Positions 27,189-37,777 are shown, counted from the stretch's first letter. The stretch is 64,000 nt of DNA from Rothia similimucilaginosa (GCF_029850875.1 NZ_JAOVAM010000006.1:123013-187012); one strand, 5' to 3'. The notes: generated by a model not told the origin, from the sequence alone. Made by a program: numbers and translations.

Positions 27189-28089
27189 GACTAATCGAAC
27201 TCCTGAAGTTAGCGTCATTATTTGTGCGCTGAACGCTGCATTGACTCTTCCTCGCCAGCTTAAGGCCCTGGAGAACCAGGAAACTATGCTTCCGTACGAA
27301 GTAATTTTGGTAGACAACGGTTCAGAGGACAACACCCGCGCCGTTATGGAAGCGTGGGCTCAGGAACCCCGAGAGGATAAATTCATGGTCAAGGTCGTGG
27401 ACGCCTGCGCAACTCCGGGTATTCCCGCGGCCCGTAACGCCGGTGCATGTGCCGCATCGGGTAGAGTCTTGGCATTCTGCGATGCTGATGATGAAGTATC
27501 TCCTCAGTGGGTTCAGGCATTTTCAGAGGTGCAGGATAAGGAACTAGCAGGTGGCTGGATTCGCGCTTTTGACGTTAATGGCAGCCCTCGCCCCGATGCC
27601 TTTGGCAAAGGTCTGATTGCGACTCCTTATCTGCCGCACGTGGGCAACTGCAATTGCGCTATGACCCGTGCACGCTTTTTTGAAATTGGCGGTTACGATG
27701 AGTCTCTTCCTCGCTACGGCTATGAGGATGTGGATATTTCGTGGCGTCATCAGGAAGCCGACGGCGTGATGCGCTTTATCCCTGAAACAGAGATTCGTTT
27801 TACTCTCTCGGAGGGGAAGAGCTCTATCCGTAAGAAGTATGAGCTGGGTGTAGGACGTGTGCTGATGGCCCGTCGTTTTCCCAAGTATGATTCTGCAACG
27901 TATTTGTTGAAGTCTACTGTGACCGGCAGTGTTCAGCAGCTGTTGAATATCCTGCGTCAGGCTATGACCCACCGTAAAGTTGCTCGTCGAGATGTTGCCA
28001 ACTGGGTTGCATCCCTGGGACGTATCCGCGGAAGTATCAAATACTCCGGTAAGAATTATGCACCCGCCCGCAAGCTGGTGAAGGAGTAG
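27181..28089 (+). CDS. Glycosyltransferase family 2
   Basis: GT-A enzyme, 302 aa. VSVIICALNAALTLPRQL, LVDNGSEDNTR and the DxD-type LAFCDADDEVSPQW are followed by YGYEDVDISWR, the usual catalytic-acid region. The ATG at 27181 overlaps the stop of the membrane protein gene by eight bases and yields a normal GT2 N-terminus; a longer reading from 26977 would be an out-of-frame overlap. The next gene starts four bases after its stop. Sugar unknown. Confidence 0.87.
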   Translation: MSKTNRTPEVSVIICALNAALTLPRQLKALENQETMLPYEVILVDNGSEDNTRAVMEAWAQEPREDKFMVKVVDACATPGIPAARNAGACAASGRVLAFCDADDEVSPQWVQAFSEVQDKELAGGWIRAFDVNGSPRPDAFGKGLIATPYLPHVGNCNCAMTRARFFEIGGYDESLPRYGYEDVDISWRHQEADGVMRFIPETEIRFTLSEGKSSIRKKYELGVGRVLMARRFPKYDSATYLLKSTVTGSVQQLLNILRQAMTHRKVARRDVANWVASLGRIRGSIKYSGKNYAPARKLVKE

Positions 28090-28093
28090 AAGG

Positions 28094-29137
28094 ATGGAGA
28101 AAGAACTCTACATCGCCACCAATAATGGTGATATTGGTGGCGGTGAGGTCATGCTCCTGAATATTGCTCGAGCAGCCCGTAGCCTTGGCTACAAGGTCAC
28201 TATTGTGGGTCCTTCCGAGCCGAAGCAGCTTGTAGAAGCTGCTGCGGATGAGGGGTTCCCCCGCATTGTCTTGCCGGCTAAGAACCGCGCACAGTATATG
28301 GTGGCTCTGCGTAGCTGGCATGCTCGCCATAAGGACGTTCTATTGTGGTGTAACGGTCTGGTTCCCGCAACAGCAACGGGCGGTCGTAAGAACCGCATCG
28401 TGCACCTGCACCAGCTTCCTGCCGGTGTGAACGCGAAGCTCGTACCCTTTGCCCGCCATAAGGCGTCTGTCACCCTGGTTCCGAGCCGCTATGTGGCTCG
28501 TGCCTGTCCCGGCAGCCAGCTGTTTGCGAACTGGGTCAGAGGTGTATCCACCGAGCTGGACCACCGTGTGGGGGAGTACCGGCTCCGTGTCGGTTACCTG
28601 GGGCGTTTGACTCCGTCTAAGGGCATCGCAACCCTGTGCCAGGCGATGAGTTCCTTGAACTCTAACGGTATCGAATACGACCTGGTGATTGGCGGCGAGC
28701 CTGTCTTCGCATCTGACGAAGAACGCGCTGAGGTCGAGGACGCGCTAGCCCGTGTTGCCACGTTCAGCACTCGGTTGGGCTGGACTACCCCGGATCGTCT
28801 TTTCGGTGATATCGACATGCTCGTTGTACCTTCGATTGCCCCCGAGTCCTTTGGCTTGGTGGTCGCTGAAGCGATGAGTGCACGCGTCCCTGTGATTGTC
28901 AGTGATGCTGGTGCGCTATCGGAGGTGCTGGGTGGCGCATCGTACCCGTATGTTGTGCCTGCTGACCAGCCGGTAGCTCTTGCACAGGCTATTAAGAGCC
29001 TGGGTACTGAGCTTCGAGAAGACACAGAAGCACTGGCGGAGCGAACCTCCGAGCTGTTCTGGCGGTGGCAGGAGAACTACTCGCCTGAAGCAGGTAAGGT
29101 CCGTGTTGGTGAGATTCTGGAACGTTTTATCCGCTAA
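28094..29137 (+). CDS. Glycosyltransferase family 4
   Basis: GT-B enzyme of 347 aa. N-terminal TNNGDIGGGEVMLLNIARA is the glycine-rich loop; VGYLGRLTPSKGIATL opens the C-terminal domain, and the EX7E motif is intact in PESFGLVVAEAMSA. Cytoplasmic. GGAG from the end of the previous gene serves as ribosome site. Tight spacing indicates one operon from 24736 onward. Donor and acceptor unknown. Confidence 0.87.
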   Translation: MEKELYIATNNGDIGGGEVMLLNIARAARSLGYKVTIVGPSEPKQLVEAAADEGFPRIVLPAKNRAQYMVALRSWHARHKDVLLWCNGLVPATATGGRKNRIVHLHQLPAGVNAKLVPFARHKASVTLVPSRYVARACPGSQLFANWVRGVSTELDHRVGEYRLRVGYLGRLTPSKGIATLCQAMSSLNSNGIEYDLVIGGEPVFASDEERAEVEDALARVATFSTRLGWTTPDRLFGDIDMLVVPSIAPESFGLVVAEAMSARVPVIVSDAGALSEVLGGASYPYVVPADQPVALAQAIKSLGTELREDTEALAERTSELFWRWQENYSPEAGKVRVGEILERFIR

Positions 29138-29201
29138 GGTGCTTCTAAATCTATAGATCATTCCCAACGGATATCCTCTCACTCAAAACGGAAGGAAAAT
29201 T

Positions 29202-30149
29202 ATGAAGACTACCCCCCGCTACAAGGCTGCGGTTATTATTCCCTCTCGCGGTGGTGCAGACATTCTGCATTACCCGCTGGATGCGCTTGCCGCCCAGACC
29301 GAGAAGGACTTCCAGGTTATCGTGGTCCTCGACGGCGATATTGATAACAGTGAAGCTGTGCTTGACCGCTACATTGCAGAAGGCAAGCTGAACCTGACCA
29401 AGATCGTTTTTGAGGAGAACCGCGGTCGTGTGGCAGCGCTGAATGCTGGCCACCGTGCGGCTGATGCGGATATCCTCATCCGTTGCGATGACGATCTTGA
29501 GCCTGCTGCTGACTATGTCGAGGCGCAGATTCACCTGCACCGTGATTATGACGGCGTGATTGGCACCTTGAAGAACGTGTACCCGGACACGCCCTATTCT
29601 CGTGTGTACGGTAACTTCCGCGATGCACGATTCAAAGAAGGCGCCCTCAGCGTAGCTGAAGAAGGCCGTTGGCTGTACTGGAACGGTAACTCTTCTATCT
29701 CTGCGGAGTACTTTGACCGTACCGGCGGATACGACCCTGCGTACCGTCTCTACGGGTGGGAAGACGTAGACATGGGCAAAATGGTCCATGACGCTGGTGG
29801 CCGCATCATCATCTCTGATGAAGTTGAGGTCAAGCACTATGCAGAGGCTACCACCACTGCTGTGCGTGCTCTGCGTGCCCTGCACTCGGGCTCTGCCCGT
29901 ACCATCTTCGTGCGTAAGCACGGCGAGGAAGCACACCCCGCCCCGAACCCGATGGGTCCTTGGGGTTTGCTGGTCAAGATCCTCGCTTATTTCACCACCG
30001 AGAAGACCATTAAGGCTCTCGGCGATGCGAGCGATAAGATTCTGCTGAAGCTACCCACTAAGGCAGCTGAGAAGCTTGTGGCGTTGCAGGTTGAGGCTGC
30101 ATCCTACGCCGGTATTCACTATCCTGAGCGAGCTCAGACAGTTTTCTAG
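29202..30149 (+). CDS. Glycosyltransferase family 2
   Basis: GT-A enzyme, 315 aa. AAVIIPSRGGADIL, VVLDGDIDNSE and LIRCDDDLEPAADYV (acidic metal site), then YRLYGWEDVDMG, the catalytic-acid region of GT2 enzymes. AAGGAAAA precedes the ATG. The C-terminal 60 residues lack transmembrane character. Last but one gene of the forward operon. Specificity not visible. Confidence 0.86.
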   Translation: MKTTPRYKAAVIIPSRGGADILHYPLDALAAQTEKDFQVIVVLDGDIDNSEAVLDRYIAEGKLNLTKIVFEENRGRVAALNAGHRAADADILIRCDDDLEPAADYVEAQIHLHRDYDGVIGTLKNVYPDTPYSRVYGNFRDARFKEGALSVAEEGRWLYWNGNSSISAEYFDRTGGYDPAYRLYGWEDVDMGKMVHDAGGRIIISDEVEVKHYAEATTTAVRALRALHSGSARTIFVRKHGEEAHPAPNPMGPWGLLVKILAYFTTEKTIKALGDASDKILLKLPTKAAEKLVALQVEAASYAGIHYPERAQTVF

Positions 30150-30161
30150 GAGGAAAAGAAA

Positions 30162-31409
30162 ATGTCACTCACTCAGCTCTTGACCTCCGCTCCGGTTACC
30201 GGACCGAAGAACCCCGACGCGGTGCTTGCGGATATACCGAAGAGCCTCAAGAAGCTTGGTCGCCTGGCGCGCCGTTACGTGCCGCTGGTCAAGCCTGAGG
30301 CTACTGAAGAGATTGCAATTGCCCACGACTATCTGACTCAGCGCGGCGGCGCGGAGCGTGTTGTTCTGGCGATGCACCGTGCGTTCCCGGATGCACCGAT
30401 TTACACTACTCTGTACGACCCGGAGGGTACCTTCCCCGAGTTCAAGGACGCGAAGATTATCACGAGTCCTTTGAACAAGATTGGTTATCTGCGTCGTAAC
30501 CACCGCATGGCTCTGCCGATTTTGCCGTTTGCTTCTTCTTTCTTGAAGGTGCCGGCTGAGCGTGCTGTGGTATCGACGACCGGTTGGGCGCACGGCTTCA
30601 ACTTCGCCGGCCGTAAGTTCATTTACTGCCATTCACCGGCGCGTTGGCTATACCTGAGCGATCAGTACCTGGGCGAGAAAAGCACCGGCCCCGTGCCGCT
30701 GCTATTGAAGACCCTGCGTCCTGCGCTGATGCTCTGGGATCACTGGGCGGCTCACCGCTCGGCGGTGTACGTGGCGAACGCGAGCGTGATTAAGAAGCGC
30801 ATCGAGAACGTGTACGGCAAGAAGGACGTTCCGATTTTCTTCCCGCCGCACTCGGTAGAAACCACCGCACCGGTTGAGCCTATTCCGGGTCTGGAAGAGT
30901 TCACCGAATCGGACGATTATTTCCTGATCGTTTCTCGCCTGCTACCCTACAAGAATGTTGATAAGGCTATTGAAGCCTGCAATGAGTTGGGCAAGAAGCT
31001 GCTGGTGATTGGTCGCGGTCCGGAGAAGGAGCACTTGGAAGCGCTTGCGGGCCCGACCGTTCGTATCGTTTCGGGCGTTTCGGACGCGCAGCTACGTTAC
31101 GCGTACCGTCACTGCCTGTCACTGCTGGCTATCTCTTATGAGGACTTCGGCATTACCCCGCTGGAGGCAGGTGCTAGCGGTAAGGCTGTGATTGCCTACC
31201 GTGCGGGCGGCTTCCTGGATACCATTCAGGAAGGCAAGACCGGTATGTTCATTAACCAGCCGACCGTGGAGCAGCTGGTGGAAGCTCTCAAGGCTTTCAA
31301 CCCGGATGACTGGGATGCTGACTACATCCGTGAGCACGTTGACGGTTTCTCGGAGGCTCGTTTCATCACCCGTCTGAAGATGTACGTGCAGGCTCTGCCC
31401 GAAGACTAA
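30162..31409 (+). CDS. Glycosyltransferase family 4, mannosyl/rhamnosyl-type
   Basis: GT-B enzyme of 415 aa with about 50 extra N-terminal residues. IAHDYLTQRGGAERVVLAMHRAFPDAPIYTTLYD (30319-30420) and FIYCHSPARWLYLSD are typical of WbaZ-like family-4 enzymes; FLIVSRLLPYKNVDKAIEA and EDFGITPLEAGASG give the nucleotide-sugar domain with EX7E intact. AGGAGG lies before the ATG. Ends the forward operon at a strong bidirectional terminator. The sugar is a guess from family resemblance. Confidence 0.86.
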   Translation: MSLTQLLTSAPVTGPKNPDAVLADIPKSLKKLGRLARRYVPLVKPEATEEIAIAHDYLTQRGGAERVVLAMHRAFPDAPIYTTLYDPEGTFPEFKDAKIITSPLNKIGYLRRNHRMALPILPFASSFLKVPAERAVVSTTGWAHGFNFAGRKFIYCHSPARWLYLSDQYLGEKSTGPVPLLLKTLRPALMLWDHWAAHRSAVYVANASVIKKRIENVYGKKDVPIFFPPHSVETTAPVEPIPGLEEFTESDDYFLIVSRLLPYKNVDKAIEACNELGKKLLVIGRGPEKEHLEALAGPTVRIVSGVSDAQLRYAYRHCLSLLAISYEDFGITPLEAGASGKAVIAYRAGGFLDTIQEGKTGMFINQPTVEQLVEALKAFNPDDWDADYIREHVDGFSEARFITRLKMYVQALPED

Positions 31410-31430
31410 AAGAGCTAGACGGCTCATAGA

Positions 31431-31483
31431 AGAAGGCGGGGCGGTAGAACTATAAAAAGTTCTACCGCCCTGCCTTCTTTTTA
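31431..31483. terminator. Bidirectional rho-independent terminator
   Basis: A roughly 20-bp stem whose GC-rich core GGCGGTAGAACT pairs with AGTTCTACCGCC, loop ATAAAA, then TTCTTTTTAT on the plus side. Lies between the forward glycosyltransferase operon and the convergent PqqD-like gene. Confidence 0.9.
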
Positions 31484-31498
31484 TATTCTCTGAGAGCC

Positions 31499-31807
31499 TT
31501 AGCGGGCTTCTAGGAGCCCCTTGGAGAGCAACTCCGGAATAAAACCCTCAATCTGCGGTCCCATAATCTCTACGGGCTGTTCATACATTTCGCAGAGCGC
31601 ATCGATAGCATCCTGCAGAGACATCGGATCTTCAAAAATACTCCAAATAATGGAGGCTGAATCCTGTAGAACAGACAGCTCACCGTTGGCAAGATTCGCG
31701 AGATAAGTTGCCGTGGGGGAGTACTTAGCGAACTCTTCAGAATGAACGTACGCGATGTTCTCGGGGATACCGTATACGGTCTGACGGAAATCTACTGGAT
31801 TGCTCAT
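31499..31807 (-). CDS. PqqD-family small protein
   Basis: 102 aa. The pattern of a moderately conserved N-terminus, then ANGELSVLQDSASIIWSIFEDP, then a helical segment (IDALCEMYE) and a closing GFIPELLSKGLLE is that of the PqqD fold, a winged-helix that binds peptide leaders in RiPP pathways (RRE domain). PqqD-like proteins without RiPP enzymes are also found beside exopolysaccharide genes. The start overlaps the stop of the nucleotidyltransferase gene (ATGA), so the two are translationally coupled. No radical-SAM enzyme, cyclase or precursor peptide was seen nearby. Function unknown. Confidence 0.75.
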   Translation of the reverse strand: MSNPVDFRQTVYGIPENIAYVHSEEFAKYSPTATYLANLANGELSVLQDSASIIWSIFEDPMSLQDAIDALCEMYEQPVEIMGPQIEGFIPELLSKGLLEAR

Positions 31808-32661
31808 TTATTCACCTTGATTCCGAAACGTTCAAAGAACTTTGCACGTATTTCTGCCTTAGTGGGGGTGCGTCCCAGCTGCATCGCCAGGTGGTCCTTA
31901 TTTACGAGGAAAATGTTCTTGAGGGTGCGTAGCTTATCGTGCAGGGTGGTCGCTGACTGCAGGCGCCCAATCCACTGAATATAGTGGGGCACATCCTGGG
32001 AGACTGAGAGCCACAGCAGATAGTCGCGGTCGTCACGGTACTGCTCCAGACCACCCATAGCCGCGCTATATGCGAGGGATGAGTCAAGCTCCTCGGCACG
32101 GGCTCGCAGGCGCTGCCAATCGCTATAGGAGAGTAGAGAAACCAGATAGTTAATATCCGCGCTGTAGCGTGATGCCGCACGGGCGCGGTGAAGCACCACG
32201 AGAAGACGTGCGTCCAGATCGCTGGGAACAGCGCAGGGATGGTGAGCAATCATACGGGTCTTACGTGCCGCCCAGACACGGTCAAACGCCTTCTCATAAT
32301 CGCCGTGGCGTCCAAGACCGGGGAAGAAACGATGAATATCGGTTAGGCCCCATGAAGCGTGGTAGAGCGTCATTGCGTGCTCGAACACTGAGCCTGTCTC
32401 GAAGTGCGCTTGAATACGCCATCCATCTGCCAGAAGAATCTCTACAAAACGGTCCACATGAGAGGGACGGATCAGCAGGTCGGCGTCGGAGCTGTACCTA
32501 CCCTTGCGGTAAATTTCCTGAGAGAAAGCGTAGCCTTTGACATGCAGAATATCGATTGAGTGCATGTCAGCCATTCGTTGGAAGTAGGCGTGCGCAAGCC
32601 GAATCCGTGCCGCCAGAGGAGTAGTCTGCGGCTCCGGGGTATTGGGTGAGTGAGTGGTCAC
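31804..32661 (-). CDS. Uncharacterised nucleotidyltransferase-fold protein
   Basis: 285 aa. HVKGYAFSQEIYRKGRYSSDADLLI followed by HVDRFVEILLADGW resembles the NTP_transf_5 type of minimal nucleotidyltransferase, where D-x-D (DAD here) would bind metal; WGLTDIHRFFP supplies a further acidic residue. The rest is helical. The GTG at 32661 has GAAAGG 5 bases upstream and is preferred to a longer reading from 32727. Such proteins occur with PqqD-like partners in exopolysaccharide and RiPP loci, but substrate and product are not known. It follows a terminator after the kinase gene. Confidence 0.7.
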   Translation of the reverse strand: MTTHSPNTPEPQTTPLAARIRLAHAYFQRMADMHSIDILHVKGYAFSQEIYRKGRYSSDADLLIRPSHVDRFVEILLADGWRIQAHFETGSVFEHAMTLYHASWGLTDIHRFFPGLGRHGDYEKAFDRVWAARKTRMIAHHPCAVPSDLDARLLVVLHRARAASRYSADINYLVSLLSYSDWQRLRARAEELDSSLAYSAAMGGLEQYRDDRDYLLWLSVSQDVPHYIQWIGRLQSATTLHDKLRTLKNIFLVNKDHLAMQLGRTPTKAEIRAKFFERFGIKVNK

Positions 32662-32700
32662 AATAGCCTTTCGGTGCACATGTATACCAGATAAGTATAA

Positions 32701-32733
32701 GGCGGGACGGGCAGAAAAACTGCCCATCCCGCC
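32701..32733 (-). terminator. Terminator-like hairpin after the tyrosine kinase gene
   Basis: GGCGGGACGGGCAG (32701-32714) pairs, with one mismatch, with CTGCCCATCCCGCC (32720-32733); loop AAAAA. It lies 40 bases past the kinase stop and before the nucleotidyltransferase start. The following minus-strand sequence is only moderately T-rich. Confidence 0.7.
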
Positions 32734-32772
32734 CTAAGTCGCTCCCTAAGATTTAGGGTGCTTATTACGTTA

Positions 32773-34245
32773 TTACTTCTTGGTCAAGGACTTCTTAGAT
32801 GACTTCTTATCGTCTTCCTTGCTGTAACCGTAGTAGGTTGCATAACCAACGTAAGCGCTTGAGTAACCGAAGCCGTAGTAGGAGTTACCGAGGCCCTTAC
32901 GGGGTGCACGGTTCAGAACCATACCGATGAGGTTTGCGTTGACCTTCTTTAGAATGTTGGAAGCTTCAGCCATCTGCTCACGGTGGCTTCGGCCGATAGA
33001 AGCAACGAGAATCACGCCATCCACGGAGTGGGAGAGCAATGAAGCGTCGGTCACGGGTAGCAGCGGCGGAACGTCAACGACTACGATGAACTCTTCGGAA
33101 AGCTCATTGATCAGCTGGCGCATCTTATCGGAGCCCAGAAGTTCGGAGGGGTTCGGGGGGATACGACCTGCAGGAAGGACGAAGAGGTTTGATTCACCGA
33201 GTTGGTGCACAGCGTTAGCGATCTCAACCTGGCCAGCCAGAACCTGGGTCAGGCCAACCTTAGCGTCCAGCTTCAGCTTCTTAGCTACGGTGGGGCGGCG
33301 GAGGTCGGCGTCAATGAGGATGACGGGCGAACCCGCATCAGCCATTGCGCGAGCCAGAGACAGCGACACGGTCGACTTACCTTCACCGGGCACTGCGGAG
33401 GTGACGATGAACGAACGCGGGGGGGTATCAACATTCACGAAGCGTAGGTTGGTGCGCAGCTGACGGATGGATTCCTGTGCAATGTGGTCGTCAGTGTTGC
33501 CGTTAACGATGTTTTCTTCGTTCAGGTCGTCACTAACAGGCAGAACGCCCAGGACGCTTGCACCGGTTGCCTTGGTAGCGTCGTCACGGGTACGGATGCG
33601 CTGATCCAGTGCACGGCGCAGGAAGATTGCCGCGTAGACCAGAACCAAACCGGCACCAGCACCCATGAGCACGTTCTGCTGGTAGTTCGGAGCTATCAGC
33701 GGAGGGTTTACGCTTGCGTTATTCAACGGAATCACGCGAATGGTGTTGCCTCCAGCAGGTGAAGCAGCAGTATCGTCGCCATTTACCAGAGCCTCAGCGT
33801 TACCGGGGTTCTGCTCAATTTGCTTGATATAGTCCGCAGTAGCCTGCAAAGCACTGTTAGCGAGCAACTGTGCGTTTTTTGGCGAAGAAGCTTGCGCGTT
33901 CACGGTAATCAGTGCAGTATTTTCACCTGCAGCTGCAGTGAGGCTTGCGCGAATCTGGCCGGTAGTCAGGGACAGCTCAGGGGTGTTCTGCTTAATCTTC
34001 TGTGCCACAGCCTCAGAGGAGACGATAGCTGCGTAGGCGCGAGCGCGATCCTTAGCGGCCGAAGAGCCTGAGAGAACATCCACCGTACCGGATTCACCCA
34101 CGGTCACGTAGCCCGAGGCCGATGCGGCGTAGACCTTCGGCTGGAGAGAGGCATAGCCGAAGCCCGCTGTGGCACCGACAACGATGCCAATGATCAGCAA
34201 CCAGAGGTTAGCCCTCGTGGTGCGGAAAAATTCCAAAATGGTCAT
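32773..34245 (-). CDS. Wzc-like polysaccharide co-polymerase / BY-type tyrosine autokinase
   Basis: 490 aa membrane protein that controls glycan chain length and autophosphorylates on tyrosine. The N-terminal Wzz part has a first membrane segment at about residues 15-32, an extracytoplasmic region, and a second at about 190-210. The cytoplasmic kinase has Walker A VPGEGKST (Lys290), Walker A' VILIDADLRRP and Walker B VVVDVPPLLPVTD. The last 40 residues form a tyrosine cluster with eight Tyr (SYYGFGYSS to YYGYS), the usual autophosphorylation tail. The likely partner phosphatase is encoded at 15023-16153. No strong ribosome site before the ATG, but the start residues are typical. Confidence 0.93.
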   Translation of the reverse strand: MTILEFFRTTRANLWLLIIGIVVGATAGFGYASLQPKVYAASASGYVTVGESGTVDVLSGSSAAKDRARAYAAIVSSEAVAQKIKQNTPELSLTTGQIRASLTAAAGENTALITVNAQASSPKNAQLLANSALQATADYIKQIEQNPGNAEALVNGDDTAASPAGGNTIRVIPLNNASVNPPLIAPNYQQNVLMGAGAGLVLVYAAIFLRRALDQRIRTRDDATKATGASVLGVLPVSDDLNEENIVNGNTDDHIAQESIRQLRTNLRFVNVDTPPRSFIVTSAVPGEGKSTVSLSLARAMADAGSPVILIDADLRRPTVAKKLKLDAKVGLTQVLAGQVEIANAVHQLGESNLFVLPAGRIPPNPSELLGSDKMRQLINELSEEFIVVVDVPPLLPVTDASLLSHSVDGVILVASIGRSHREQMAEASNILKKVNANLIGMVLNRAPRKGLGNSYYGFGYSSAYVGYATYYGYSKEDDKKSSKKSLTKK

Positions 34246-34341
34246 GGTAGTGAGAATACTCCAGAAAGTTTGAGTTAGTGTACCTGCGACGTGGAGTGTT
34301 GTTGCAGACGGTGAAGGGATACGAAAATCCCCTGGTGTTTA

Positions 34342-35202
34342 TTAGCGGAGCAATCCGAGCAGGTAGCTACCGTAACCGCTCTTGACGAGGGGGGTAGCAA
34401 TGTCGCGCAACTGCTCATCGGAAAGCCAACCGTGGCGCCACGCAATTTCCTCCGGGCAACCAACTGACAGGCCCTGACGGCTCTGAACAGTGCGGATGAA
34501 GTTACTGGCGTCAGCTAGTGAATCAAAGGTTCCGGTGTCCAGCCACGCGGTACCGCGAGGTAGAACCTCTACCTTCAGTTTACCCTGTTCCAGGTAGATG
34601 CGGTTGAGGTCAGTGATTTCCAACTCACCGCGCGGGGAAGGCTTGATCTGACGTGCATACTCTACAACCTTTGAGTCGTAGAAGTACAGACCCGGAATAG
34701 CGTAGTCGCTCTTGGGGTTTTCAGGTTTCTCCTCAATGGATAGCGCGTTGAAGTCCTCATCGAACTCCACCACACCGTAGGCGCGAGGGTCAGCAACCTG
34801 GTAAGCGAAGACAGTCGCGCCGTCCTTCTGCTCGTAGGTGGCAAGCTGAGTGCCCAGACCGGGACCATAGAAGATATTGTCACCGAGCACGAGCGCTACA
34901 GGGTCATTGCCAATAAAGTCGGCACCCAGAATGAATGCCTGTGCCAGGCCATCCGGAGAAGGCTGCACCTTATATTCGAGATTAATACCGAAACGGGAAC
35001 CGTCACCGAGCAGTCGCTGGAACTGCTCCTGGTCGGCAGGAGTGGTAATAATCAAAATATCGCGGATACCCGCCAACATGAGAGTGGACAGCGGGTAGTA
35101 AATCATCGGCTTGTCATAGACCGGAGTGAGCTGCTTGCTAATACCCTGAGTGATAGGGTGCAAACGGCTTCCGGTACCGCCGGCAAGAATAATTCCCTTC
35201 AT
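34342..35202 (-). CDS. rmlA: Glucose-1-phosphate thymidylyltransferase RmlA
   Basis: First step of dTDP-L-rhamnose synthesis: dTTP plus glucose-1-phosphate. 286 aa with [17 protein letters not shown] (nucleotide loop), [27 protein letters not shown] and [15 protein letters not shown], all conserved in RmlA. Full length. Divergent from rmlB across a 74-base promoter region and upstream of the tyrosine kinase gene, so rmlA and kinase may share a transcript. Confidence 0.95.
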   Translation of the reverse strand: MKGIILAGGTGSRLHPITQGISKQLTPVYDKPMIYYPLSTLMLAGIRDILIITTPADQEQFQRLLGDGSRFGINLEYKVQPSPDGLAQAFILGADFIGNDPVALVLGDNIFYGPGLGTQLATYEQKDGATVFAYQVADPRAYGVVEFDEDFNALSIEEKPENPKSDYAIPGLYFYDSKVVEYARQIKPSPRGELEITDLNRIYLEQGKLKVEVLPRGTAWLDTGTFDSLADASNFIRTVQSRQGLSVGCPEEIAWRHGWLSDEQLRDIATPLVKSGYGSYLLGLLR

Positions 35203-35258
35203 AACTTCTTATTGTGTCATGTTTATCTCTTTGTTGAGGCATAAAAATCACTGTTTAG

Positions 35259-36274
<1,016 letters not shown>

Positions 36275-36275
<1 letters not shown>

Positions 36276-37699
36276 TGACCAAGGAACTGAAGGTTACTGA
36301 AACCGAGATTCCGGGTCTGCTCATTATTGACCTGCCGGTTCACGGCGATAACCGCGGCTGGTTCAAGGAAAACTGGCAGCGCGAGAAGATGCTCGCAGCT
36401 GGTCTGCCCGACTTCAACCCCGTCCAGAACAACATCTCGTTCAACGCTTCGGTAGGTACCACTCGCGGTATCCACGCCGAGCCGTGGGATAAGTACGTTT
36501 CTGTTGCGACCGGCCGTATCTTTGGCGCGTGGGTTGACCTGCGTGCCGGCGAGTCCTTCGGCAAGCTCGTCACCGTGGAGCTGGGCCCGGACACCGCAAT
36601 CTTCGTGCCCCGCGGCGTGGGTAACTCCTTCCAGACCCTGGAAGAGAACACTGCCTACACCTACCTGGTGAACGACCACTGGTCGGCGGACGCAGTATCC
36701 GGCTATAGCTTTCTGAACCTTGCCGATGAGACCGTTGCAATCGACTGGCCCATCGACCTGACGAAGGCAGAGCTCTCCGAGAAGGACCGTAACCACCCAC
36801 GTCTGAACGAGATCGAGCCCCTGGAGGCCGATCCGATCCTGATCATTGGCGCGGGCGGTCAGCTCGGTACCGAGCTGGTTCGCCAGCTCACCGAGCAGAA
36901 CGTACCCTTCCTGACTGTGGATCGCGACCGCCTCGACCTGGGCAAGCCCGAGCAGTGGCGCGATGCATTCCGTTGGCGCTCCTTCCGTGCGGTCATCAAT
37001 GCTGCAGCGTACACCGCAGTGGATCAGGCTGAAACCCCCGAGGGTCGCCGCGACGCCTGGGCAGCTAACGCCCTGGGCGTGAGCGCTCTTGCCTCCATCT
37101 GTGAAGAAGCTAACCTGCCGCTGGTTCACGTATCCACCGACTACGTCTTTGACGGCTCCCTGCCCCTGGGTGAGGAATACCCGGAGAATTATCCCCTGGC
37201 GCCGCTGAGCGTCTACGGCGCGTCCAAGGCTGCTGGTGAGGTTGCCGCTGCCGCATGGCGTAAACACTACATCCTGCGCACCAGCTGGGTTGTTGGTGCC
37301 GGCAAGAACTTCGTTGGCACCATGGCGTCCCTGGCTGAGCGCGGTATCGACCCGTCCGTGGTTGCCGACCAGTGGGGTCGTCCGACCTTCACACAGGATC
37401 TGGCAGCAGCTGCCCTGTACCTGCTCTTCTCCGGCGCTGAATACGGCACCTACAACGTGTCGAACACCGGTGAAGTCATCAACTGGGCACAGTTCGCTCG
37501 TGCAGTGTACGAAGGCACCGGCCACGACCCGGCACGAGTCAGCGACACCACCACCGAGGAATACTTTGCCAACGCTGAGCTCTTCGCTCACCGTCCGGCG
37601 AACTCGGCAATGGACCTGTCCAAGCTGATTGCTGCAGGCTTCACCCCGCGCGATCACCGCGAGGCGCTCGCCGCTTACCTTGCGGAAATGGGTTCCTAA
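36275..37699 (+). CDS. rmlCD: Fused RmlC-RmlD: dTDP-4-dehydrorhamnose 3,5-epimerase / reductase
   Basis: 474 aa carrying the last two steps of dTDP-L-rhamnose synthesis in one chain. Residues 1-180 are a cupin RmlC (GIHAEPWDKYV with the catalytic His region, FVPRGVGNSFQTLEENTAYTYLVNDHW). Residues 186-474 are RmlD, an SDR reductase (LIIGAGGQLGTELV, STDYVFDG, YGASKAAGE). The linker is about ten residues. The fusion is known in some actinobacteria. It may channel the unstable 4-keto intermediate. dTDP-rhamnose would feed the GT2/GT4 enzymes of both loci. Confidence 0.93.
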
Positions 37700-37777
37700 T
37701 CCTCGAGGATTTGGTCCTATATCTGCTGATAACAGCATAAAAGGCGTGAAAAGCGCCATATCACAGGTTCCCGGCCC

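Noticed and set aside
31499..31807. A RiPP biosynthetic cluster around the PqqD-like gene
   Set aside because: No radical-SAM enzyme, cyclase, protease or precursor-like small frame with a ribosome site was found next to it; kept as an unexplained pair instead.
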